Source: Prionace glauca
Taxonomy: Eukaryota; Chordata; Chondrichthyes; Carcharhiniformes; Carcharhinidae
Assembly (NCBI GenBank): GCA_037974335.1
Contig: CM075760.1
Location: 57,689,812 to 57,753,811, forward strand
Length of the DNA stretch: 64,000 bases
Direction: 5' to 3'
How positions within the stretch are numbered: the first letter of the stretch is position 1; each line of letters opens with the position of its first letter. Of this stretch, positions 35,796 to 45,330 are shown one piece after another. A program made the translations under genes and the position numbers. The notes beneath the pieces were generated by a model. That model made no database searches. It saw nothing but the letters and a program-made list of their open reading frames with translations, and was not told the DNA's origin.

Positions 35796-36278
35796 GTTTT
35801 CTCTTGAGATCCTGCTGTGCAAACATGATCAATAAAATGCATTCTGCAGCGTGGTGACTGGGTGGGCAATTGGCAGTGAGCTGGCGTTACATGTAGATGG
35901 TAAAAAACCATTCTGCTTTATATTTTTCTCACAAAGGATTAGTGTTAGGTCACATGTCTATGGATAGTCACAACACACAGAAGATACCCTAGCCCATAGG
36001 CCCTGAGACAATTGTCAGCGGCTGAAAGAATTAATAACTGGATATAGGGATTCAACAGGAACAACAAGAGCAGCAAACCCAGTACAGTAAATGAAAAGGA
36101 AATTAATACAGTTAAACAGCCTTTCTCGAATTAGGAACTGGGGACAGAACTTTACAGCCTCACTTTTCCGAAAACTGCAAAATCCTACCCGTGTTCAACA
36201 GACCTTCCCATGCTCTGACCCCTGCCTGCTCCGATTCCAGTGGCAGTCGGACTGTTACAATTCCAGACAGGGACTTAC

Positions 36279-36480
36279 CCGGAACTCCAATAATCGCCAA
36301 GATGGGATAGTAAACGTACTGAATCACCTTCAGTAGACTTTCAATCCGATAAGCTGATGGCATCCTCCAATCATCTAAGGTAAATATAGAAATCCAATAA
36401 TATAAACTTTTGTCCATGGCTGGAAACTTCCAATCCATTGTTCCCAGATTCTGATCAATTGTTCGAACATTCTGGGCCAT
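36279..36480 (-). CDS. GPR139-like receptor, first exon a
   Basis: The minus strand encodes an N-terminal segment and the start of TM1: MDKSLYYW (Met at 36417), RMPSAYRIESLLKVIQ, then YVYYPILAIIGVP. It ends with G|GTAAGT at 36279, phase 1. Joined to exon 2 this reads ...IIGVP-V-NIITIV, exactly the family pattern. Two earlier in-frame Met codons at 36480 and 36438 (MAQNV, MDWKF) would add a stretch with short repeats (DQNLG, AQNVR). The frame is open further upstream to 36636, so the true start is uncertain. Exon 2 lies 1.95 kb downstream. Confidence 0.75.
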
Positions 36481-36802
36481 TGCTCCCAGATTCTGATCTC
36501 TCCTCTCGCTCCCTCTGTCTCCACAGCCGCTGATCGCTGTTAGTGTTGGAGTTGTCGCTCTCGCTGACTCAATGGGACAACACATTGAACGGAATCCCTT
36601 ATTATTCGAAGGGGGAAATCCCTCCAGGCACACCAATCAGATCCATGGAGACTCACATCAATTACAGTCACTAAACAAACAGCTTCACCTCACCCTGTTC
36701 AATCCAACAATTTTTACACGCAAAGAAGAGAATTTACAGCCTAGATGGGGTCTTGAGGTTCAGGGAAGTATGGGAAGTTGGAAATAATGGAGAGGCAGAC
36801 AT

Positions 36803-36880
36803 GACAGTGCAGAAGGAGGCCATATGGCCCATTGAGTCTGCACCGAGTCTCCGACAGACCATCCTACCCGCATTGGAATG
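36803..36880 (-). mobile_element. SINE-1 tail
   Basis: CAGTGCAGAAGGAGGCCATAT then GGCCCATTGAGTCTGCACCG, minus orientation. The following 260 bp (to 37140) are AT-rich without a recognised feature. Confidence 0.7.
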
Positions 36881-37139
36881 ATCATAGTATATGTTTTCTT
36901 TTAAGATCAATGTAAAGGTTTAAGTGTGGAGAGCTGAACGCGCCTCTCAATGCACACATATTATTGGTTTCGAGATAATTTACTTTAGCATTAACATAAA
37001 CTCATTTATATTATATCAGGATATGCCCGTAAATATGACCGTAAGGATAATATACATCATTGAACTTTTTGCCATTCATCTCCTTCAATAACTTTGTGAC
37101 TTGATTCATTAAACGCTAAAATCATTCATCATTTTTTTT

Positions 37140-38160
37140 CAGGTGTTAGAGTAAGAACAAAGAAAATTACAGCACAGAAACAGGCCCGTTTGGCCCTCGA
37201 AGCCTGCACTGACCATGCTGCGTCAACTGAACTAAAATCTTTCCCCTTCCAGGGTCCATATTCCTCCGTTCCCATCCTATTCATGTACTTGTCAAGACGC
37301 CTCTTAAAAGTCACTACCGAATCCGCTTCCACTACTTCCCCCGGCAATGAGTTACAGGCACCCACCACCACTTTTGTAAAAAAAATCTGCCTCGTAATCT
37401 CCTTTAAACCTTAACCGTCGCATCTTGAACCTGTGCCACCGAGTAAATGATTCTTCCACTCTGGGAAAAAAAAAGCTTCTGACTACCCACTCTGTCTACC
37501 CCTCTCACAATCGTGTAGACTTCTATCAGTTCACCTCTCAACCTCTGCCATTCCAGTGAGGTCAAATTACGTTTTTCCACCTCTCCGCCCAAGTCTCCAA
37601 TCGATCCATATCTTGCTGCATCCTCTTATGGTCCTCACCGCTATCTGCAAATCCATCAACTTTTGTATCATCCACAAACTTGCAACCGTTGTGTCATACA
37701 CAATGTTGCAAAGAGCAAAGTTCTCAGCTCTGATCCTGAGGTGTGCCACTTGTCATAACCATCATTCAGAAAAAGACAACCTCCCACTGCTACACTCTGT
37801 TTTCTTTGACCAAGCCAGTTGGGTATCGACCTTGCCAGCTCACCTCTGATCCCATGTGATTTCATGTTCTGCATTAGTCTGCTAAGAGGGACCTTGTCAA
37901 AGACCTTACTGAAGTCCATGTAGATAACATCCACTACCTTCTCCTCGTTAATCATCTTCCTCAAAAACACTCGATCAAGTTAGTGAGTCACGATCTCCCC
38001 TTCACAAAACCATGTTGCCTCTCACTAATACGTCCACTTACTTCCAAATGGGAACAGATCCTTCTTGAAGTATCCTCTTCAATAACTTTCCTACCGTTGA
38101 TGTCGGGCACATGGCCTGCAATTAACTGGATTGCTCTTGCCACTTGAAGCATAGACAGCA
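37140..38160 (-). mobile_element. Old LINE, family G
   Basis: Minus-strand CR1-like LINE with a tail of CTGTAATTTTCTTTGTTCTT type. Decayed RT fragments: SLPGEVVEADSVVTFKRRLD, then GELIEVYTIVRGVDRV, then VVDVIYMDFSKVFDKVPLSR further upstream. Several frame changes; 5' truncated near 38160. Confidence 0.8.
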
Positions 38161-38175
38161 AAGTCACTAGCGGCT

Positions 38176-38455
38176 GCATTGTGGTGGCACAGTAGTTAAT
38201 AATGTTGCCTCACAGTGCCAGGGACCAGATTTTGAGTGCTGGCTTTGTTCACTGTGTGGAGTTTGTGTGTCTTCCCCTGTATCATCATGGATTTCCTCCA
38301 GGTGTTCCAGTTTCCTCCCACAGTCCAAAAGACCTGCTCGTTAGGGTGCGTTTGCCATGCTAAATTCTCCATCAGTTTTGCCCGAACAGGCGCCAGAGTG
38401 TGGCGACACTTGGATTTCCACGTGTTGATATAAGCAGACTTGTGACATTACTAAA
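38176..38455 (+). mobile_element. SINE-1, alternative tail
   Basis: TGGTGGCACAGTAGTTAATAA, GCCAGGGACCAGATTTTGAG, TTTCCTCCCACAGTCCAAA and the GAACAGGCGCCAGAGTGTGG tail. Confidence 0.85.
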
Positions 38456-38515
38456 AAAACTAAACTCCTCGTCTCCATCCAAACCAAAGATATATTCCAA
38501 TAACCTCAACGTGAG

Positions 38516-38990
38516 TTAGGGAGGAAATGGCCTAGTGGTATTATCACTAGACAATTAATTGAAAAACTCACCCCATGTCTGGTGGATCATTGGGTTGAAT
38601 CCCACTACAGCAGATGGTGGAATTCGAACTGAAGGAACGTTACAGTCTATTGCTCTCAGAATCTGAGGCATTGCTGTCTATTGTTCTCAGGTTTTTTATC
38701 CAGTATTGGAAGATGGTAGCCTATTGATCTCAGATTCTGATCCAGAATTGTAACATTGCAGTCTATTGTTCTCCAGTGCTGCGGAATGTTTGTTATGAAG
38801 TGAAGTTGAATAGACTGGGGAATCCGCCGCCCTTTCCTATTCTGGCCTACACATCACTCCAAATCCTCATCACTATGCTTATTTCATAACTATCCTGTAA
38901 AAGGGTTCAGCAAACCATTGAGTTGATTGGTAACAAGCTACAGATGGTGGCCCAGCCAGCGACATCACGTCCATGAATGAATGAAAATAA
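38516..38990 (+). mobile_element. SINE-2 head and tail with foreign middle
   Basis: SINE-2 head at 38516-38640 (GAAATGGCCTAGTGGTATTA, B box GGTTGAATCCC) and SINE-2 tail at 38905-38990 (GCCCAGCCAGCGACATCACG, ATGAATGAATGAAAATAAAAAG). The stretch between does not match the SINE and contains a receptor-exon-like patch. Confidence 0.65.
38640..38800 (-). pseudogene. Decayed piece resembling GPR139-like first exon
   Basis: CTATTGATCTCAGATTCTGA, then TCCAGAATTGTAACATT, then GTCTATTGTTCTCCAG aligns by eye with 36.43-36.50 kb (CCATTGTTCCCAGATTCTGA...), the repeat-bearing N-terminal part of first exon a. There are in-frame stops and no donor. It would be a relic of a further tandem copy. Confidence 0.4.
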
Positions 38991-39087
38991 AAAGTCATTC
39001 ACATTGTGTTTGCTTTCTTATGGAAAATGGTGACACATCTGGTGTATTATTATTATTTAAAATGGGTTTCCTTTACTTATTAACCTT

Positions 39088-39400
39088 ACCTAACCAGTGG
39101 TTTGGTGTGATGTCTCACAGCACCAGGGACCTGGGCTCGATTCCTGGCTTGGGTCACTATCTGTTCAGAGACGACATGTTCTTTCCACGTCTGGGTGGGC
39201 TTCCCCCGGCTGTTACGATTTCCTCCCAAATTCCAAAGATGTGGGGGTTAGGTGGATTGGTCATGCAAAGTTGCCCCTTAGTGTCAGGGAGATTAGCGAG
39301 GGTAAATGCGTGGGGTTACGGAGATAGGGCATGGGTTGGTTTGTGTTCAGTGCAGACTAGAATCGCCTCCATCTTCACTGAAGGATTCTATGATATTCCC
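39088..39400 (+). mobile_element. SINE-1, nearly full length
   Basis: CTCACAGCACCAGGGACCTG, B box GGCTCGATTCCTGG, TTAGGTGGATTGGTCATGC, GGGGTTACGGAGATAGGGC. The plus-strand frame through it (GLGHYL...) is SINE text, not a gene. Confidence 0.85.
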
Positions 39401-39699
39401 TATGTTATTAAGGCAGGTTTGGTTCAGAACGGGAAAACTGATCAACCTTTACCCAAAGACAAGACATCGCACATATTACAAATGACATCTCACAGCAGAA
39501 CATTTTGTGAAACTGAGGGGAATGGAGAGCATGTTTCATTTCGGTGGTCTTTTATTAGGAAGAATTCAGATATTTTGTTTCTTTCTAACCAGTGCAGAGT
39601 CAGGGAAAAGACAGAGGGAGAGGAAGAAAGAACATATGGTCTTGTGATAAGAGGGAAGGCTGGAGTTTTTTTTGGCAAAGGGAATGATGCTAAGAGACA

Positions 39700-41010
39700 A
39701 TAAGAAATCTCACGACACCTGGTTAATGTCCAAAAAGTTTATTTGGAATCAAAAACTTTTGGAGCATTGCTCCATCCTCAGGTGAGTGGAGAACTGGACT
39801 AACAAACACGGCATATATATATTATAAACACACACAGACGCAAATGCAAATAAGTAGTTGGAATATGAGTCTCTAGAGGTAATTAAGTCTTTAGAGCTAC
39901 AGAAAATGCAATTATCGAGAGGATGACTCACAGGTTAAAGATGTATGAATTGTCTCAAGGCAGGATTGTTCGCAACATTTCACAAGCACAGGCCAAATAC
40001 TGAGAACGATATGCAGTATAGCAAGAACTCAACATTGAGGCCGTCCTCGTGCAGAACTTGGCTATCAGTTTCTGCCCGGTGATTTTGCATTGCTCTGTGT
40101 CTTGGAGGCCACCTTTGCAGGACACTGACCCAAAGATCGGAAGATGAACGGGATTGACTGCTGACATTTTCCCCGATCAGCATTGCATCGACCTCCTCAG
40201 AATTTAAACACAGGACATGACTGACACATTATCCTTCATCATCCAGTACTTTCACGGACCAGAAAAGCTTTGAGATCTTCTTCGGAGCCTTCAACATATC
40301 ATCGATGAAGACGAACATCTGCTCAAGGCCTCCCCATACTCGCAATACCTGCCTTCAGGCAACCACACAACCTCAAACACACAATTGTTGCAGCAAACGA
40401 CCCAGCCTTCAGGAAAATAGCGATTTGGACATCAGATACAACCTCTGTAGGAGGTGCCGCATCATCGACATGGATATCACCATCACAAATGAGGACACTA
40501 ACCAGCAGGCACACGATACATACTCATGTGACTCGGTCAATGTGGTCTACCATATACACTGCAGGAAAGGATGTCCCGAGGTGTGGTACATTAGTGAAAC
40601 AATGCAGACGCTACGACATTGTATAAATAGATACCACAGGACAATCACCAGGCAGGAGTGTCCCCTTCCTGTCGCAGAACCGGTCAGCAGTCAGGGGCAT
40701 TCAGCCGCTGACCATTGGGTCAGCGTTCCCCAAGGCAGCTTTCAAGACACATGACAACACCAAATCACTGAGCAGAGACAGATAGCCAAGTTCCACATGT
40801 GTGAGGATGGTTTCAACCCAGATCTTGGGTTCATGTCACATTACATTTAAACCCCAACATTTGGCCTGAGCTTGCAAAGTTTTACTAATTGTCATGGTTT
40901 GAGACAATGCATACCTCTTTAACCTGTGATTATCTCACCCTCCATTCGCATTATCTGTAACTGTAAAGACTTGATTACCTGCAATTCTGTCGAACTATAT
41001 AGGCCCTGTT
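39700..41010 (+). mobile_element. Penelope-like element fossil with GIY-YIG remnant
   Basis: The left end (AGAAATCTCACGACACCTGG) matches the arm of the hairpin copies. At 40305-40754 the plus strand keeps the C-terminal region of a Penelope-type ORF: a cysteine cluster (CRRC), CDSVNVVYHIHC, then WYISETMQTLR, a GIY-YIG-like endonuclease signature, then GHSAADHW. The element is 5' truncated, broken and moderately old. Hammerhead-like boxes on the minus strand near 39770 are partly degraded. Confidence 0.75.
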
Positions 41011-41094
41011 TGTGTCCAATGTGTCCAGTGTATTTGCAGCTGGCCCACTATGACCTACTGGACCAGTGAAGCTCAGCGAGTCCTCTCTCAGTAG

Positions 41095-41670
41095 GAAAGT
41101 TCCTGATCTGTGCACCAGGTAAGAAAAACTCAAACCAAGGCCGCTACCAAAGAAAACCAAACAGCCTGCCTTAATGATTATTGTCCAGTGACACTTATAT
41201 CCAATATTACGTGATGTAGCAAAAGATTTGTCATGGCTTGAATCAGTTCCAGCCTCCCAGGTTGCCTGGATCCACTACAGTTCACCTATTTCCAAGACAG
41301 GACCACAGATGCCATCGCCCTGGCCCTACAGTCAATATTGCAACACTGACTCTTGTTTGTCGACGACAGCTCAGCCTTTAACATCATTGTTCTAATGAAA
41401 CTCATGTACAAAGTCTCTGGCCTGGGCCTAGGCTCCTATCTCTGCAAATTGAACCTGACAGACAACAATAAATAAGGACAGTCAAAACACCTCCTCCACA
41501 ATCATCCTCATAAGCGGTGCCCCACAACACTGTGTCCTCAGCCCCACTATACTCCTTATACACCGATGACTTGTATGGTCAAATTCCCCTCCAACTTGAT
41601 ATCCAAGTTTGCTGATGACACCACTGCAACGATGACACCACGAACAAGGAAGAGACGGAGGAGCTGGTGA
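41095..41670 (+). mobile_element. Non-LTR RT fragment
   Basis: Remnants of FVDDSSAFNIIV, SGLGLGSYLCKL, QHCVLSPTILLI-like and SKFADDTT in plus orientation. Same family as 34.95-35.26 kb, starting at the same CACCAGGTAAGAAAAACTCA point. Confidence 0.65.
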
Positions 41671-42260
41671 ACTGGTGGGGTCACAGTAACTGCGAAGTGA
41701 TGGGTTAGGGTTGGTTGGGTTTTCAGGGATCAGGTCGTGAGAGAAGCGGGTTGGAGTGGAATGTTAGAATGGAACCAATGTAACAACCGACAGACTCACA
41801 TTGGATCTGTTATAGTGACCAATGGGAACAAGCTGTAAGCTATCTAACCAATGAGAAAATGATGTGGTGGTCAGCTGACTCAGTATAAGTAAGAAGCTGC
41901 TGGGGTTTGAGGAAGCTTGGAATGGTCCAGGGTGAGACTCTGTCCCCTCAATTTCATCAAGTCCTAACACCCGCCGTATCCTCAGGTAATGAATTCAAAA
42001 GATTCACCTTCCATTGAGAGAAATAATTTCTCTCCATGTCTGTGTTAAATCTAACTGCTTCAGGTGATCGGGCTCTGCTTCTGGTTGTACTCCTGGCTCA
42101 AGCACTGGTGGATCTGCCCTGAAGGCAGTTCTGTGTGTTTTTTTTTTATAAAATCCTAATGACCTATCAACAACCCTGGACTCAGATTGGCTCGAAGTTG
42201 GCAACAATAACTTCAAATGAGTTCTTTTAGCTTTGTGTTGTATTTAAATTTATCGGCTGG
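41671..42260. other. No gene seen
   Basis: Unrecognised sequence between two retroelements. A T run lies near 42140. Confidence 0.45.
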
Positions 42261-42274
42261 CACAATGCAAAACC

Positions 42275-43104
42275 ATGATGTGGAGATGCCAGCGTTGGAC
42301 TGGGGTAAGTACAGTAAGAAGTCTCACAACACCAGGTTAGAATCCAACAGGTTTATTTGGCAGCAGAAGTTTTGGAGCGCTGTTCAGTCATCAGGTGATT
42401 GGAAGTTCTGCTCACAAACAGGGCATATAAAGACACAAACTCAATTTACACAATAGCGGTTGAAATGTGAGTCTTTAGAGGTATCAAGTCTTAAAGATAC
42501 AGACAATGTGAGTGGAGAGAGGGCCAAGCGCAGGTAGTAGAGGTGTGTATTGTCTCCAGCCAGGACAGCTCCTGAGATTTTGCAAACCCAGGATTGTCGA
42601 TCACCAGGAATGTTCTCTTCCAGTTGGGCCATACTTCAGCAGTCACGGGCATTCAGCCTCAGATCTTCAGATAAGCGTTCTCTAAGGTGGCCTTCATGAC
42701 ACACAGCAGTGCAGGATCGCTGACCAGACACTGATAGCCAACTCCCACACACACAAGTATAGCCTCAACCGTGATCTTGGGTTTATGTTGCATTATCTGT
42801 AGCTCCCACCACTTGCCTGGACTTGCAAAATCTCACTAACTGCCCTGGCTGGAGACTACACAATTCTTTAACCTGTGCTTAACCCTCTCTCCACTCACAT
42901 TGTCTGTATCTTTCAGACTTGTTTATCCGTAAAGACCCACATTCCAACCATTATTTTGTTAATTGAGTTTGTGTCTTTACATGTCCTATTTTTGAACACA
43001 GCTACCCACTCGCCTGAAGAAAGAATACCATTCCAAAAGCCAATGGTGCCAAATAAACCTGTTGGATTTTAACCTGGTGTTGTGAGACTTCGGACTGTGT
43101 TGAC
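42275..43104 (+). mobile_element. Penelope-like element fossil with inverted ends
   Basis: The left end ATGATGTGGAGATGCCAGCG, with TCTCACAACACCAGG, is the reverse complement of the right end (CCTGGTGTTGTGAGACTTC). A 14-bp direct repeat, CACAATGCAAAACC, flanks it at 42261-42274 and 43105-43118. The interior matches the C-terminal ORF end and 3' region of the 39.7-kb copy (GGGCATTCAGCC, GTGATCTTGGGTTTATG). Broken; older than the two hairpins. Confidence 0.8.
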
Positions 43105-43491
43105 CACAATGCAAAACCTGCCGTGCCAATTACCAAGGCAACCCCTATGTTTTTGGCCTCTGGAATAAGTGTTACAACTTAAAGTTTCTGTGTATTCAGC
43201 AATTTAAACATCTCAGCGTCAAACAAAAACACATTTTTAAGAGATTGCACAATTTTCCCCCCTCCTACCGGTTTTCACAATTCTTTTTCATCTTCCTAAA
43301 CATCTTTTACATCTTTACAAATTAAACCCCACAGCATAGGCAGCATTATCATAGTGATCCACGCTTTGTAGATGTGATAATTCAATAAGGACTCAGACCA
43401 CAAGCATCAGTTGCAAACGGGGTCGAGCAGACGGCAAGAGTGGCAGAGTTAAACACGGGCTCCATCATTCATAATCAGGGGAGAAACTTAC

Positions 43492-43738
43492 CGGGGACAC
43501 CAACAATAGCCAGGATTGGATAGTAAAAGTATCGAATCAGTTTCAGGACATATTCAACACGATGAATTGTAGGCAGCCAATCTTGAGAAAGTGTGTAAAG
43601 TATCGAGTATAAACTCCTCTCAATTGTTGTAACATTCAGATCTCTGCCCCTCAGATGCTGAACCATTGTGGGAACGTCCAGATCTACCTTTCCTGGATAC
43701 ACCTCCATTGCAGAAAGCTTGCAATTTCTTTCTCCCAA
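43492..43738 (-). CDS. GPR139-like receptor, first exon b (alternative or orphan)
   Basis: The minus strand reads MGERNCKLSAMEVY (Met at 43738), then VDLDVPTMVQHLRGRDLNVT, SLYSILYTLSQDW, VEYVLKLIRYF and YYPILAIVGVP, and ends G|GTAAGT at 43492, phase 1. It is clearly paralogous to first exon a (SLYYW, VIQYVYYPILAIIGVP). No second exon of its own lies between it and first exon a, so it either splices about 9.2 kb to the exon at 34327 or is the remnant of a duplicated gene. The start could also be the Met at 43708 (MEVYPG) or at 43666 (MVQHLRG). The frame is open. Confidence 0.6.
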
Positions 43739-44189
43739 TGTTGATACCTCGACTCCCTCTCTGTGGAGCCGCTTATCACTGTGACACTCCCAATGACACC
43801 GTGCATAACTCCTTTATGAAGCCTGGATGGGAATGCTCCAGAGACACGATTAGGACTGGTTGAATTAATTCCGACGTTAATTACAGTCACTCAACAAAAA
43901 GGTTAATATTTTTCATTCAAAACATATTTTTGTCAATGCATCACAAAATAATTCTGGGTCTGTGTGAGCGTTCCTGATGGAAGGAATTTTGGAAATGCCG
44001 GGAGGGTTGACCAGTATATTTCAATGTTGCTGGGATATGGGATTGTGACAAAGAAAGGAACACATTATGCAAAAGTCCCCCCAGCCTGTCCGTAAGGGAA
44101 AACATTTTAAACCTGGAAATGTAGAGCTGTCAGCATCGCATCAGTGAAAGAAATGGGGAAAGTCTGAACCCAAAATCTTGGAGAAATTA
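43739..44189. other. No gene seen
   Basis: Region 5' of first exon b; it may hold its promoter, but no motif is clear. Confidence 0.4.
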
Positions 44190-45180
44190 ACTTGTGACTT
44201 CCAGCACCATGGGTGGGTCCATTGTGATTTGTCATTTATATTAATGATTTGGATGAGAATTTAGGAGGCATGGTTACTAAGTTTTCAGTTGACACCAAGA
44301 TTGGTGGCATAGTGGATAGTGAAAAAAAGGTTATCTCTAATTGTATGGGATCTTGATCAATTGGGCCAGTGGATTGATGAATGATAGATGGAGTTTAATT
44401 TAGATGAATGCGAGGTGATGCATTTGATAGATCGAACCAGGGCAGCACTTACTTAATGCTAAGGCATTGGGGACGGTTCGAGAACCAAGAAATCTGGGAG
44501 AGTACATGTTCATAGCTCCTCGAAAGTGGAGTCATAGTTGGGCAGAGTTGTGAGGAATGAAATCAGCATTCTTGGTTTCCTTGGTCAGAACAGCGAATAA
44601 AGGAGTTGGAACAACTTGTTGAAGTTGTACAAGACATTGGTAAGGCCAGACTCGGAATACTCCGTACAGCTCTGGTCACCCTGTTACAGGAAGGATATTA
44701 TTAAACTACAAAGAGTTCAGAAAATATTCACTAGGAGGGTATAGGGACTTGATTGTTGGAGAAACGTGATAGACTGGAACTTTTTCCCGGCTGTGTAGAA
44801 AGCCTAGGGGTGACCTTATGGAGGTCTACAAAAAAAATGAGGGGCACAGATCAGCTAGATAGTCAATATCTTTTCCCAAAAGTAGGGGAGTCTAAAACTC
44901 GAGGGAATAGGCCGAAGGTGAGAGGAAAAGATGCAAATGGGTCTGATTGGGCAATTGTTTCACACACAGGTTAGTGAGTGCCTGGAAAAGGTGCCAGAGG
45001 GAGTAGAGGTGTGTACAGTTTTGACAGTGAAAAAACATGATGTCAGTTAGATGGATAAGATAGATGAAAATGGGTCAAATGCCGGCAATTGGGACTAGCT
45101 TAGCGGTGGATGAAAAAAGGCAGCATGGACAAGTTGGGCCGAAGGGCCTGTTTCCATGCTGTAAACCTCAATGACTCTAT
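44190..45180 (+). mobile_element. Old LINE, family C, copy 2
   Basis: Plus strand RT remnants: FVIYINDLDEN-like, AKFSVDTKIGG-like, LVRPDSEYSVQLW-like, then VYKKNEGHRSAR-like. It ends GTTGGGCCGAAGGGCCTGTT then TCCATGCTGTAAACCTCAATGACTCTATGA. Many frame breaks. Same tail as the copy at 16.0 kb. Confidence 0.8.
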
Positions 45181-45330
45181 GATTTTCCGGCCGTGTTTGT
45201 TCCAATGTCAGAAAATCCCCGCCTGAGGTTATCGGACTTTTATATGATCTGTGTCTCGCCTGCCATGGGAATCATAATGGGCGGGATAGGACAATTCCAT
45301 CCCGTGTTAATCAGCAGCAATCCGTGTTTA

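Noticed and set aside
38981-39703. 240-codon plus-strand frame
   Set aside because: Its middle is a SINE-1 copy in one reading frame; the flanks show no domain.
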